A stretch of DNA of 64,000 nt, taken from NCBI RefSeq assembly GCF_036884655.1, contig NC_088354.1, forward strand, positions 10,766,501 through 10,830,500, given 5' to 3'. Positions 38,001 to 51,016 of the stretch are shown here, piece by piece. Under the pieces are notes generated by a model. That model was not told the origin of the DNA, made no database searches, and was given only the letters and a program-made list of their open reading frames with translations. The stretch comes from Musa acuminata AAA Group (lineage: Eukaryota > Streptophyta > Magnoliopsida > Zingiberales > Musaceae). Position 1 is the stretch's first letter. The number at the start of each line of letters is the position of its first letter. The position numbers and the translations under genes were made by a program.

Positions 38001-39122
38001 CACACGTGTTTTAGGCACACAAGGATATGTTGCTCCAGAGTACCGCCAAAGCCTTCATCTCTTCTAACTTGCATGATCTAGTTCTAGCTTCAGTGATGCA
38101 GTTCATGAAAAAGGCTTAGCTCTTTTTAATATGGCATCCTAATATATTCTTTTACCAGATATGCATTGTCCGGGAGATTGACAACTAAATCAGATGTATA
38201 CAGCTATGGAGTAGTGCTCTTGGAACTGCTGACTGGTAGAGTCCCGGTAGATATGAATAGGCCACCAGGGGAAGGTGTACTCGTAACCTGGGTGAGTATT
38301 TTATCTGGAAATGTTCTGAAATGCTTAACAAAGCACATTTATTTTATTTATAATTGATATTTTGTAGGTATAGGGCTTTCTGATAGATAAATGATGGTCT
38401 AGCACAGAAATATATGTCTGTGCAATAGGATTGTTGCATTCCGCATTCACATCCTTAGGTTTCTATTTTAGATGATATAATCTGTCCAAGGGCGCAATAA
38501 TGTCCGACCACTTAAACCTCACTAATTTTACAATCAGTGACATATGCCCTGTAGGATCAATGCATCCTACATTCACATTCTTAGGTTCTTATTTCGGATG
38601 ACAACTATGGGTCGAAGGACACAATCATGTCCAAGGAAACCAAGAGCCATCTAGAAAACAGTCGAGCTATATATTTTTTAGGTTAGTTTCTGCCGAAAAA
38701 GTTCTGGTCCTTGACAAAGTTCAATTACCTGAAGTCGTAACATACTATATGTCTGCAAAAAATTAATGCTTTTAGCTTCTGCTTTCAATGCTTATGGTTA
38801 CCCTCAACGATTGTACTTGCTCTCAGGCAAATCTAATAACCCATATTTTTGGTTGTCGCAGGCTCTGCCATGTCTCAGTGATCGAGAAAAAGTAACTCAG
38901 ATACTGGATCCAGCATTGGAAGGTCACTATTCTATGAAGGATGCTGTTCAGGTGGCTGCCATTGCTTCCATGTGTGTGCAACCTGAGGCTGATTACAGGC
39001 CTTTAATGGCGGACGTCGTCCAGTCACTGGTCCCTCTTGTGAAGAAGAGGTTGCTGAAAAGGAGTTCCAGTTCCTCTGCTTCTCACGCTTGCAAGCCTCT
39101 AGTGAAACCTGAATATGATTGA
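35065..39122 (+). CDS. Membrane-anchored receptor-like kinase, PBL/RLCK-VII-like
   Basis: Exons 35065-35209, 35287-35558, 35675-35810, 37781-38039, 38159-38291 and 38862-39122 join in phase through GT-AG introns to 401 residues. An N-terminal transmembrane helix (about 11-36, [20 protein letters not shown]) with almost no extracellular part is followed by a short linker and a kinase domain (about 93-370). Key residues: glycine loop [11 protein letters not shown] (102-112), Lys123 in VAVK, HRD (222-224) in [16 protein letters not shown] (242-244), then [21 protein letters not shown] across the exon 4/5 border. It looks catalytically competent and of RD type. Without an ectodomain it most likely acts as a signalling partner of receptors at the plasma membrane (inference). 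Intron 3 is nearly 2 kb. A damaged copy lies at 53,914-60,237. Confidence 0.93.
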
Positions 39123-39607
39123 CATGTTCATCGACTTTGCTGAGATCTTCCTCTTAGCTTGGGAGCATTTCATATATTGGAATTTTGTAGTAGAACTTCC
39201 ATGAGCTGTTGGAAGTCATATGAAAGATTGTGATAGAGCATAAGCATGCTGAATGATAATGCTATGATTGCAGGCTTTGTTACATATGTTGAATGGCCAG
39301 CTTCCAGGCTTTTCGATATCGAGATTAAACATGAGACAGGCTTGTAAAGATCTGATGTCAAAATTCTGATCTGACTGAGCTTTCACTTAATCTTTAGTTT
39401 AAGTTTCCTTGATTCTGAGGATCCGATGATCGAAGTCTTGCAGGCTGATCACAAAGGTTATCGCGGCAGATCGTCCAACCTCAAAACTGAGCTTGGATAC
39501 AGTAAATCTTCACAGCTTTTTATTGCTTTGCTCTGTCAAAGAAACAATAAAAGAACAGTGTAAAAGAATACAGATGAAGCATCTCAGGAATCATCATCAT
39601 AACGTTG

Positions 39608-40736
<1,129 letters not shown>

Positions 40737-40757
40737 CTAAACCAAAGGAGAGGAGGA

Positions 40758-40789
40758 GGGGGGGGGGGGGGGGGGGGGAGGGGGGGGGG
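40758..40789. repeat. Poly-G tract (G21-A-G10) in peroxidase 5' flank
   Basis: An uninterrupted run of 21 G (40758-40778), an A, then 10 G. It lies 37-68 bp upstream of the peroxidase ATG and between that ATG and its TATA box, so the transcript would carry it as poly-C. Unit B has a run of 19 G at the same place. It could form G-quadruplex structures on the plus strand. Its exact length is also prone to assembly error. Confidence 0.85.
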
Positions 40790-40829
40790 AGGATGAGTCG
40801 TGATGCTCCGGGGGGACTGTCGATCGATC

Positions 40830-40838
40830 TATATATAC
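40830..40838 (-). promoter_or_regulatory. TATA box of unit A peroxidase 1
   Basis: Minus-strand TATATATAG, about 110 bp upstream of the ATG at 40721. The same motif is kept in unit B at about 61,930-61,938. Confidence 0.6.
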
Positions 40839-41685
40839 TGCTGCTGCTTAATGAGCATTACCTGGACACGATGGCGTCGCCTTCTTTGACTGTACTGAGA
40901 CGCGCAAAGCTGCTGCAATGCTTGGCTGGCGACCTCGACAGAAACAAAGGAAAAAGAAATCTATGGATGGAAGGAACGTTGTTGGGTCGACCACTGCGTA
41001 CTTTGCGACTCGGCTGGATCGCCATTTTCGTCACCTGCTTCCGACGGGGAACACGTGATGGATGGGGCATGCACCGAAATGGTAGATGGTTTCGCCGTCA
41101 ATAAGTCACGATCAAGTGAACAGAGATCTCATCGCTCGTCTACGCCAACATGATTCCAGGTTCGACGATGGTGATCCGCGCGGTCCCATGCGCCAATCCC
41201 TCGATCTCGTCTCGTGCCACCAACCAACACGCAAGTGGCGCTCTCTCTTCACAGGACAGACGACGACAGTGATCTGCCAGCTCATTTCCATGTCTTCTTT
41301 GGCAGATTCACGGATGCTTCTGTTGCTTCCCGCAAAGTCCTGTTGACTATTTCTCAAGCAATCGAGATTAATTACTGTTTACTGAGAATCTTAACTATGT
41401 TTGGTTATCAATATCAGAGAAATCATGTAGGATCTGATAGAGTATTCGAGACGTTCAGGCTCGAATCAGATTGAGCTATCGGGTCATCACTGACATTTCT
41501 CATAGCAGAAATCATCTAAAAAAAGCTCTTTGGCGCAATAATTTCTTGATATTATTACCTTGATTTGGAATACAAATAAATGGAATGAAGAAAGCAAATC
41601 CTCCCTGTTAATTTATCAGGGTTAATGAAAGGAATAATAACACACAATGTACGAATTGTTGGTCGACGGACGAATCACTCGCAGA

Positions 41686-42826
<1,141 letters not shown>

Positions 42827-42946
42827 CTACGTATGTATGTCTCTCAGATACAGAGAAGAGAGAGATGGCTAGATCTTCCCACTGCTGTTGTGCTAGTAGG
42901 AGCTTTTGGGTGAGGGATGAGAAGAGTGGCTTGGGGTGAACTGCCA

Positions 42947-42954
42947 CATATATA
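42947..42954 (-). promoter_or_regulatory. TATA box of unit A peroxidase 2
   Basis: Minus-strand TATATATG, about 136 bp upstream of the ATG at 42811. This is a position and sequence match only. Confidence 0.5.
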
Positions 42955-42959
42955 CACTG

Positions 42960-44835
42960 CTCCGAATGGAGATGGGCGTGGCGGCTGGTCAAACTCTGCA
43001 CCTCAAACGTGGAGGCAAAGTATTTTGCTTATCCGAGCAATGGTACAACCATTTAATAGGAAGATACACATGTATTTTGACCTTGACCATGAGCTTGGTC
43101 TACCATTTTGGTTAGGTGAACCGCTCATGAGAGGGATAGAGATGCTGCAGCCGTTTGACAATCGAAATCAATGGTGATGGACAAAAGTTAGATTGTCGTT
43201 GCTTTGAACGCATCATTAATTTATATCAGCCATGGAGGTGAGACTCCGTCAATCGTGTCAGGAGATGGAGGATTAGGGATCGTTTCGAATTGATTCTAAC
43301 ATAATTGAATCAGGATTAGCTCGGGTCTCAGTAGTCCTAAACCCGGTTCGACAAACAACGGTTCTACTTTTATCGAATTTGAAGTCCGAACCACATTGAT
43401 TGATTATAAACGCCATCGCTCTTCCTTTATTATCATGTTATTGAAAGAGACAGATTCTGTTGATGAACTGATCCATCCTAGTTGATGAGTCAGCACGACC
43501 TGATCGACAGGACGATATCGAGAGTGTTCAGTCGGTTGAGCCGGATGCCAGAGTTAGTTGACCCCTCCAGTCGGTGTGTTAGCACCGTAATATTGATTGA
43601 CATCTTTTCGTCAGGATGCTGATTGGCGCGTCGGGAGGAAGGACACCTCTATCAATCAGGATAGCCTCGTCTCGGACGTTACCGCTTTCCTGCATAGAAG
43701 GTCTCACCGGGTGGTTACCGACTGTGGCCCATCGACAAGTAAGTCAGTGTGGGGTTCTACTTTCTGCCTCCTTTTTCTCTTTCTTCTTTGTTTCTGATCG
43801 GATATCGGCCTTGAGCTTTTATACTACTGTACGAGGGTCGATTGTACGCGGGTTTGACATGATAGTCGATCCTCGAGGCATGAGATGGTACCTTTGTGTG
43901 GTGACCATCCTGGGACGTGCTGAACGATGCCATGCGACGCCGTCCTGGGCTTATCAAGAGGGGACATATCGAGTGGCGTCTTGATACGATTGCGGGCTCG
44001 ACGCGAGGGGTACTTTTCCTGCTGACTTAGCTATAGGCGTAACGTGACATCGATTGTGACGTGGTTCGGGGTCAAAGTATACTTTATTAGATTCGTCACA
44101 TTTGATCATTTTAATGATTTTTTTTTTATCGGTTCAGGAACCGATAAAAAAAAAATCATTAAAATGATTTTGGTTCAGTTTTATTTTTAAATTTCAAGAA
44201 CCGAAATCAAAATTCAATTCCAATTTACTTTATAATCACTTAAACCATAATTCTAATTCGGTTTTGATTCTTAATCGATTCAAACGGAGCTGCGGTCGGA
44301 GCTACAAGTTGTCCTGTATGCAATAATTGAATAGTTGACCTCTTAGACTGCAGACCGCGTCTAACCCACGAGTTTATGATGTGAGCCGTACCCCCGACGA
44401 GTTTTTAAGCACTTCCTGTACGGCCCGGAAATAAAATAAACTAATAATTCAACTAAAGTGGGCGTGAAAATAGCTTCCTAAGTGTACTGTTTTCTCCGGT
44501 GATCTCAGGAAGGTTCTTTGAAATTGCAACTACTGTTTTATCATATTCGTGTGTTTAGGAATTAGTTTCATTTTTCTCGATAGTTGAACATTTCGTGAAA
44601 TGATATAATTAGTTATCTTTTTTAAAAGACTAAATTTTTGAAAAAAAAAATCTATCTTTGATAAATTCCGATAGAATATCGCTAATCATGAGTATATATC
44701 ATTTTGAATCCTAGTCATCGCTTCCGTCCTACACCATCGTCTACCAAGAATGATGATGAATGGGGGGCTAAGAGCAAACACAAGCCTTTGGTTGCTTGTG
44801 TCTTTGCACGCTTGGTCATGTCTTCGCATGCAGAT
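42960..44835. other. Intergenic spacer between unit A and the older duplication
   Basis: No gene recognised. 43.48-44.05 kb is of higher GC and has the look of a decayed repeat, but no LTR ends or coding domain could be found. A perfect 31-bp inverted repeat at 44,105 is listed separately. Confidence 0.4.
44105..44168. repeat. Perfect inverted repeat, 31-bp arms, 2-base loop
   Basis: Arms 44105-44135 and 44138-44168 are exact reverse complements, separated only by AG. The inner arm ends in ATCGGTTC / GAACCGAT with a T10/A10 block outside it. There are no transposon-like termini or target duplication. A single-stranded copy would fold into a long hairpin. Confidence 0.95.
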
Positions 44836-45496
44836 TGACTTTCACCATGTCATTTTACCTCAAATTGTCACCCATCACTTTTGGCACAATCATAGCCATG
44901 CATGCATTGTGACAATCAATAACGAAAGTCTTAGCTCGTTGGTTACGAAAGCTATGGGCAAAGAAAAAGAGGGTTGTAGTTGCAATGGTAAGAGTGAGGC
45001 CAACAAGAGGGGAGTTAAGGTGGTGGGGACTAACGATCGTAAATGATGGTGGTAGGCGAAGGCAGTGGCTTGAAGAGGTAATATTATCATTTAAAAAAAT
45101 ATTTTACGAGAATTTTTGAAAGTTAAGGTGTTATCTATAAAATTATTTAAGATTGAAGGTTTTTTCGAGAATTCATTCTTTTAAAAATATTCGGCTTAGT
45201 TGATGTATTAATTTATAAGTAATAGGTCTTATGTTAAAATTATTGTAAAAACAAAGATGCCCATTATTTGGTGTAATTGAAATAGAATGACTAATTATAG
45301 ATCTTGTTAAGTAAAATCTTACAAGAAGAGCTTCGGTACAATTAGTCTCTCGGTTCTAGCCGTTGATAAATAAAAGAAAGATTTTTTCATGTTAATTACT
45401 GGGTGAAATATTAATAAAAGGGAATTTAAGGTAGATAGGATTCTGAATTCAAGTTCCGATCGACGTACGAATCACCATCGTATGATCACATATCTT

Positions 45497-47408
45497 TCCA
45501 GTTCACCTGTCTGCAGTTCGATTTGATCTCTCCCCTGCTTCCAGTCAACGGGCTGATGGCTCCCATCTTCACCATAGTCGCCACAAAATCTCTTGCCGAC
45601 GCTGTATCGCCTCACCAGTGAGTGAGTCCTGAGAGCTGTCGTCGAACAGCTCCTGGTCCGAGTGATGAGGATATAAACAGAAATAACTTTTGTATATGAA
45701 TAAATACTAAAAGATCATAATATGCAGTAGAATTAAATAAAAGCATAATCAAACAGAACACCAAGATATACGTGGAAAACCCCTCCAATGTGAAGGGTAA
45801 AAACCATAGGGCAAACTAGAGATAATCCACTATGAGAATAATGAATATACAAATCTCAATCTCTTGCTCTAAACCCTAGCAACAACCACAAGAGAATAAC
45901 TGGGATACAAGGATCACGTCACTACCCACAATATCTAAAACCTCCCCAAGTAATCACAACAAGAGTCTACTGTAGATTTGTTCTCCTTCTTTTCTTTGGA
46001 ATCCCGTGGCTGTTTTCTTCTGCCTCGTTGCTGCACTTTTATAACCTTTTTCTTCTACCTCTAAAACGTAGCCACCAAACCATCATAATGTTAATTAGGG
46101 TTAGGTTAAAAAGGGTGAGTTTGGGCTGTCCAAACCCACTATAGACTGAATCTATGGGCTGTCAGCCCAACACCGAGTAGAGCAGTCCCGTCGAACACGT
46201 TCGGTGGGTCAAGGTCGAGCGGCGCCAGGTTGCTGTCGCCGCCTGTGAGCGGGCAGTTCCGTTTGCGCAGGGCAGCGAAGGTTGAGTTGACGTTGGCGTC
46301 GTCGTAGATGTGGGAGCGGAAGGTGCCGCACTACGCTTGCCCGATGGTGCGGGCACCGGAGAGGGCGGTCATGTCGCGTGCGCTGAGCCCCTCGGCAGCG
46401 AAGGAAAGAGATGAGGTCAGAGGGACCGGAGGAGGGCCTGGGGACGTTGCTCTTAGTTCCGCTTTGGCGTGCACTCGTCGCATCCCGGCGGCCCAGTCGA
46501 ACCTTCCATTTCGGTCCGCCCATGAAGCATCGACACTTTGTGCTGGAAACAGAGACAGGACGTGGAATGCGTGCGGCGAGCGCAAGGATGTCAGCGCATG
46601 ATACAGTCTTTGGGCAAGCCGCTTCGACGTTGGACTTGATGGCATCGACGGCCTCGTTGCCACGGACGGAGCTCCTATTGGGGGAAGCATTCTTCTCTGC
46701 GGTGAATGTGGCAGTATCATGGATGCATCGCAGCCCTGTCCACCAAAGCAAAAGGCTGTTAGAAGTCTCTCATCTACGACAAGTGTTTGCATGGGAATCA
46801 GAACATTATTATCAGAAATTTTATAATTATTAATTTAGATTAATTAAAATAAACATATATCAAGTCAAACATCAAGACTAAACTTCTAAATTATGAATCA
46901 AACACAATATATTCTCTTCTTAGATTATTTTCCCATAGCATTAACTCATCGCATCTTTTTTAATTATATGAGATAGTTCACTCAGCCGCATTTAATCATA
47001 GTCTCAATCTATAGTTTTTGTTTGATTTTTTTTAATTTTTGACTTATTTAGATCAAATTTTTTGTTCACTCGGAATGAACATATATTAAGTCGGACATTA
47101 ATTCAATTCAAAAGTTTAATTTTTTTTATATTATTAAAATTTAATTCTTTCAATCAATATGAGTCTATCCTCTCATAATCTTTTTTCATCTCACACATTT
47201 TCCTCTTATACATATAAGTATTTTCAATAAATATATGATAATTGATGGATGTTAACATCGTATGTTCATAAACAGTCAAAGGATGAGGTGAAGAATGGAG
47301 GCAGCCATATGAGGCTCTGAAAATTGACGACCTGCTGCATGTAGGTGACACTTACTCGTAGGTCGAGAACAGAGATAGGAAAACCAAGGTCTGCATGAAA
47401 GGGGCCAA
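45497..47408 (-). pseudogene. Class III peroxidase pseudogene 1 (split by solo LTR)
   Basis: Remnant of a gene like the neighbours. The exon 1 remnant (about 47,408-47,274) reads APFMQTLVFLSLF, then MAASILHL where intact copies have [10 protein letters not shown]; it is interrupted and truncated before the catalytic His. Exon 2 starts at 46,735 with GCDAS, then a 10-bp deletion shifts the frame. In the shifted frame it continues to [11 protein letters not shown]. Exon 3 follows after a shortened intron as GGPKWKVRLGRRDAT, with another frameshift. The motif GARTIGQA is then followed by a stop, as the minus-strand codon is TAG at the CAR position. The solo LTR at 45,663-46,172 splits the HSDQEL region, and the C-terminal end (about 45,662-45,497) has its own frame changes. 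It is clearly non-functional. Confidence 0.9.
45663..46172. mobile_element. Solo LTR in peroxidase pseudogene 1
   Basis: 510 bp, starting TGATGAGG and ending CCCAACA. It is flanked on both sides by the 5-bp duplication CCGAG (45658-45662 and 46173-46177). Inside is ACCAAGATATACGTGG, a segment also typical of the Copia LTRs at 56.8 kb, so it probably belongs to a related family. It has no coding interior, so it is a recombined solo LTR. Confidence 0.8.
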
Positions 47409-47631
47409 GATCAATTACACAGGGGAGAGAGAGAGAGAGAGAGTGTGTGTGTGAAATTGTTGTCCCAATCCAAATATACTCTTTCCACTGTTTAGATGAT
47501 TTGAGTGTCATCCTCGAAGACAGGTTGGGTTTAGGGGATGAGACATGAGGCTTGTGGCGGAGGCGTTTTTATATTGCAACTTCGGTATCTTAATTAGCAT
47601 GGTCCAATGCATGCACACGTGGAGATGACAT

Positions 47632-48838
47632 CCTCAGCTCAAAATGTTGTACGATTTTAGGATCATTATAGACAAGTTGTGCGAGAATAGTTTTTCCAAC
47701 CCCTCCAATGCCGACTACAGGGAGAACCGAGACTGGTTCATCGTTGGATCTCAGCAGCAGCAGCAGGTCAATTAGATTTCTGACTTCGTCCTCTCGTCCG
47801 AACACCTTGTTACTGATCCGATGAGGGTAATAATTACGATAAGACTCACGTGACGTCAGCTGCATTAGGGTGACACATCACGCCTCTGTCAACTTGACGA
47901 AGCACCCGGTCAACGCGGACCGGAACGCTTGCCGAGGTACATTAACACCCTGTTCAGGCTCGATCCCCTACGCTAACGGCAATATAAGACGCTACCAAAA
48001 GTACGATCCTGCTCCCTGCGGGCAAGCACATCATACAACGGTAATTCTCACTATAAAAACCCTCGCGCACGAGAGGAAGAGAAAAGAGAGGAACTTAGCT
48101 AAAGAAACCCCCTGTGACTATCCACTAACTTGATCGTCGGAGGGGTCAGATCGAGCTCCCCGACCCGACCTTTGTGCAGGTGATCGTCGGAAGTCGTCCA
48201 CTAAACGCCCAGGCGAGGATTCCTCCCCCGATGGAAACGGCTACCCCGCCCCGATCGGACCTACGCAATCGGCCGCCTCAGCAATCTCAGGAAACGTCCC
48301 AGGGTGATCCCCTATCATCCGGACCCGAACTAAGCCGCGACGGTCCCGAGGCCACGGCTCGAAGTTGTTCACACTAACATGATCAGTGAGCTGGTTGCGC
48401 CTTTTTTGGTGCTTTGCTTCGGGCCAGTACTGCAGCGATCCAATTTAAAGAGTGTGATGGTCTCGCTCACACAACAACTCACGTGATCCAACCTTTCGAT
48501 TACGCTTCTTATTCTAGCTTTAGTGATCCTATCCCATGCCAGTTCAGGAGTGCCCGGGGGCCTCGAATTGCTACATGGTCTGGGAGCCGAGGAAGCAGCA
48601 TCTGCCTCCTGGTCGGAGGCGCTGCCGCCGCCTTTGAAGCTAAAGAAACTTGAAGAAAGGAGGCCACCGGCTCGGGTGGCCACATCCCTAGCAGCCTCCA
48701 AGTTGGAGACAAGGAAGCACTCACCGGACTGCTGCTTTCACCGTCCAGTTGCTGTCGAAGGCGGCGATATTCTAACTCGTCGAGAAGGTCTTCGGCATCA
48801 TAAGCGACGTCTCTGAGCTCCTTCATCCACCCCACCAT
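47632..48838 (-). pseudogene. CC-NBS-LRR resistance gene remnant (split by LTR)
   Basis: The 5' part reads on the minus strand from 48,838. It has WMKELRDVAYDAEDLLDELE, the conserved end of the Rx-type coiled-coil domain; the frame then breaks. A further piece (RITKARIRSVIERLDHV) ends KKGATSSLI near 48,380. After a 519-bp LTR insertion the NB-ARC begins (from 47,860): QLTSRES, NKVFGREDEV, the P-loop VVGIGGVGKT and LAQLVYND, ending HFELRM at 47,632. There it is cut off exactly at the border of the older duplication. No kinase-2, GLPL, MHD or LRR part follows, and no start exon lies upstream. Normal proteins of this family exceed 800 residues and act as immune receptors. This one cannot. Confidence 0.85.
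47861..48379 (+). mobile_element. Solo LTR (Gypsy-like) inside the CNL remnant
   Basis: The sequence runs TGCATTAGGG... to ...CACTAACA, about 519 bp, and interrupts the CNL reading between KKGATSSLI and QLTSRES. It contains a promoter-like CTATAAAAACCC (48,051-48,062) and the GATCGTCGGAGG/GATCGTCGG blocks that I associate with plant Gypsy LTR ends. I could not find a matching target duplication at these borders, so the exact ends and the class are uncertain. Confidence 0.6.
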
Positions 48839-48925
48839 GCCGACGGATTGGGTTTTCTCTGCGCTGCTGAGTACCGATCAAATCCTGAGCATCGCAACTT
48901 GCAGCTTGTCGAGGTTGTTGCCTAT

Positions 48926-49042
48926 GCCTCGGAGTCCGAGTCGGAGTCGCAACGTACCGATCTTCCTCCGAGTCGGAGTCGGATGATCCGATTCTGAGTA
49001 GGGAGTCGGATAATCCGATTCTGAGTCGGAGTCGGATGATTC
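48926..49042. repeat. GAGTCGGA minisatellite upstream of CAF1
   Basis: Repeated GAGTCGGAGTCGGAT(G/A)ATCCGATTCT units with a period near 27-30 bp, about three imperfect copies, preceded by shorter GGAGTCCGAGTCGGAGTCG units. It ends some 80 bp before the CAF1 start and just before a TATATATATATG stretch (49,059-49,070), so it is likely in the core promoter region. Confidence 0.75.
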
Positions 49043-49121
49043 GCTGCTTCTAACCCTTATATATATATGTATAATGAGGATGAGGACGACTCACCACCCA
49101 TCCATTAGATCGAGATTTCTC

Positions 49122-50147
49122 ATGGCAGTGACGGTCGTCACCGAAAACATCGCCGCCCAGCTCGATCTTCTGGTCGATCTCCGTCGAACTTTTCGTTATG
49201 CTGCCATAGATACAGAATTCCCTGGATTCATCCGGCTTACGCCTCCCAATGCTTCCGAGGAAGATCGGTATGCCGACGTCAAATACAACGTCGACAGGAT
49301 GAAGCTGATACAGCTCGGAATCACGTTATTCGATGAGAACGGCCGCACTCCATGGCAGGGCTGCTGCTGGCAGTTCAACTTCTCTGATTTCGATCCCTTG
49401 GTGCATCCTTCGTCGCCTAAGTCGCTCGAGCTGTTGCGCCGGAGCGGCCACGACCTCGAGGGAAACCGGCGAAACGGGATCAATGGCGACAAGTGGAGCA
49501 ATGTTTTGCGCAACAAGCTCTTTGATAGACGCTACGGCTCCGTTTATGTCACCTTCCATGGCCTCTACGATGTGGCCTACGTGATCAAGCTGATCACCGG
49601 AGGAGCGCCGCTGCCTCCTACGTTGAGGGAGTTTATAACTGCAGCGAGGCGAGTTTTCGGTGCATTATACGACATCAAGTATATAGCAAAGAATTGCGAT
49701 GGATTAAGCGGAAGAGAATTTGGCCTGACGAGGCTTGCACAAGAACTGGTAGTGGAACAAGATGGGAACCCTCATCAAGCGGCATACGACAGTCTATCAA
49801 TTAGCAGAGTGTTCAACGAGATGAATCGGAGGTATAACATCGGAGGGAACGAGAGGTTCGACTCTGTTCTTTATGGATTAGAGAACAGTTGCACGGAGAG
49901 CAAGAAGAGGTATCAAAGAGGTGCCATGGCCTATCATCCAAACTACGTTGGGCAGTACGGGTTCCAAGCTCACAGTGGAATCCCTCCCCTCCCCCCCACC
50001 CCGATGTTTGTGTTCCTACCTCAAGTCGGCCCGCCGTTGCATCAAGCTCATGGGGTTCCGAGTTCACCGGAGTCCCAACAACAGCAAAACACCCTTTCAT
50101 GCCACGGCTACGTTTCCGGGATGGGGAACGTGAAAGTTAGGCGTTAA
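49122..50147 (+). CDS. CAF1: CCR4-associated factor 1 (CAF1) deadenylase
   Basis: Catalytic subunit of the CCR4-NOT complex that shortens mRNA poly(A) tails in the cytoplasm. The frame is intronless, as common for plant CAF1s. The start at 49122 gives 341 residues (MAVTVVTENIAAQLD). An in-frame ATG at 49074 would add 16, but it lies only just after the TATATATATATG stretch, so I prefer 49122. The DEDDh nuclease residues are all present (numbering from 49122): Asp30 and Glu32 in DTEFPG, Asp150 in HGLYDVAY, His218 and Asp223 in HQAAYD. YDIKYIAKNC and LTRLAQEL also fit. Compared with typical family members HGLYD is followed by VAY rather than FGY, and the tail (from about 270) is Pro/Gln-rich and not conserved. 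It lies alone between two copies of the peroxidase-pseudogene duplication. Confidence 0.92.
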   Translation: MAVTVVTENIAAQLDLLVDLRRTFRYAAIDTEFPGFIRLTPPNASEEDRYADVKYNVDRMKLIQLGITLFDENGRTPWQGCCWQFNFSDFDPLVHPSSPKSLELLRRSGHDLEGNRRNGINGDKWSNVLRNKLFDRRYGSVYVTFHGLYDVAYVIKLITGGAPLPPTLREFITAARRVFGALYDIKYIAKNCDGLSGREFGLTRLAQELVVEQDGNPHQAAYDSLSISRVFNEMNRRYNIGGNERFDSVLYGLENSCTESKKRYQRGAMAYHPNYVGQYGFQAHSGIPPLPPTPMFVFLPQVGPPLHQAHGVPSSPESQQQQNTLSCHGYVSGMGNVKVRR

Positions 50148-51016
50148 GCTTTGAGTTTTAATAGGTATAGGGATGACTTCTTTTAGTGTCTCGGTGAGTT
50201 GTCGTCCTCGTATTCACAAGTCTTATTACTTCTTTGCAGTGCGTCTTGGAGTCGATGACCTCACTCGTTGTGTGCAACTTTGATCAGATGTTTTGTCCTG
50301 TTTATATCTCTTTATTACATACCAGATGGTGACTGACTTTCACCATGTCATTTTACCTCAAATTGTCACCCATCACTTTCGGCACAATCATGGCCATGCA
50401 TTGTGACAACCAATAACGAAGGTCTTAGCTTGTTGTTCTCACCCATACCCCTCCACTTGCACTTTCGTCGTTGGTTACGAAAGCTATGGGCAAAGAAAGA
50501 GAGGGTTGTAGTGGCAATGGTAAGAGCGAGGCCAACAAGAGGGGAGTTAAGGTGGTGAGGACTAACGATTGTAAAGGCAGTGACTTGAAGAGGTAATATT
50601 ATCATTTAAAAAAATATTTTACGAGAATTTTTGAAAGTTAAGGTGTTATCTAAAAAATTATTTAAGATTGAAGGTTTTTTTCGAGAATTCATTCTTTTAA
50701 AAATATTCGACTTAAGTTGATGTATTAATTTATAAGTAATAGGTCTTATGTTAAAATTATTGTAAAAACAAAGATGCCCATTATTTGGTGTAATTGAAAT
50801 AGAATAACTAATTATAGATCTTGTTAAGTAAAATCTTACAAGAAGAGCTTCGGTACAATTAGTCTCTCCGTTCTAGCTGTTGATAAATAAAAGAAAGAAT
50901 TTTTCATGTTAATTACTAGGTGAAATATTAATAAAAAGGAATTTAAGGTAGATAGGATTCTGAATTCAAGTTCCGATCGACGTACGAATCACCATCGTAT
51001 GATCACATATCTTTCC

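Larger units (their letters stand above)
44836..47629. repeat. Older local duplication, copy 1
   Basis: Matches 50,334-52,558 over its length, starting at TGACTTTCACCATGTC and ending near TGGAGATGA. It contains a peroxidase pseudogene with a solo LTR. Compared with copy 2 it has an extra stretch of about 620 bp (46,775-47,413) that still carries the decayed peroxidase exon 1. Confidence 0.9.

Noticed and set aside
47861..48379. 5-bp target duplication at the LTR inside the CNL remnant
   Set aside because: TCAGC on the left and TGATC on the right do not match; the ends or the flanks may have changed.
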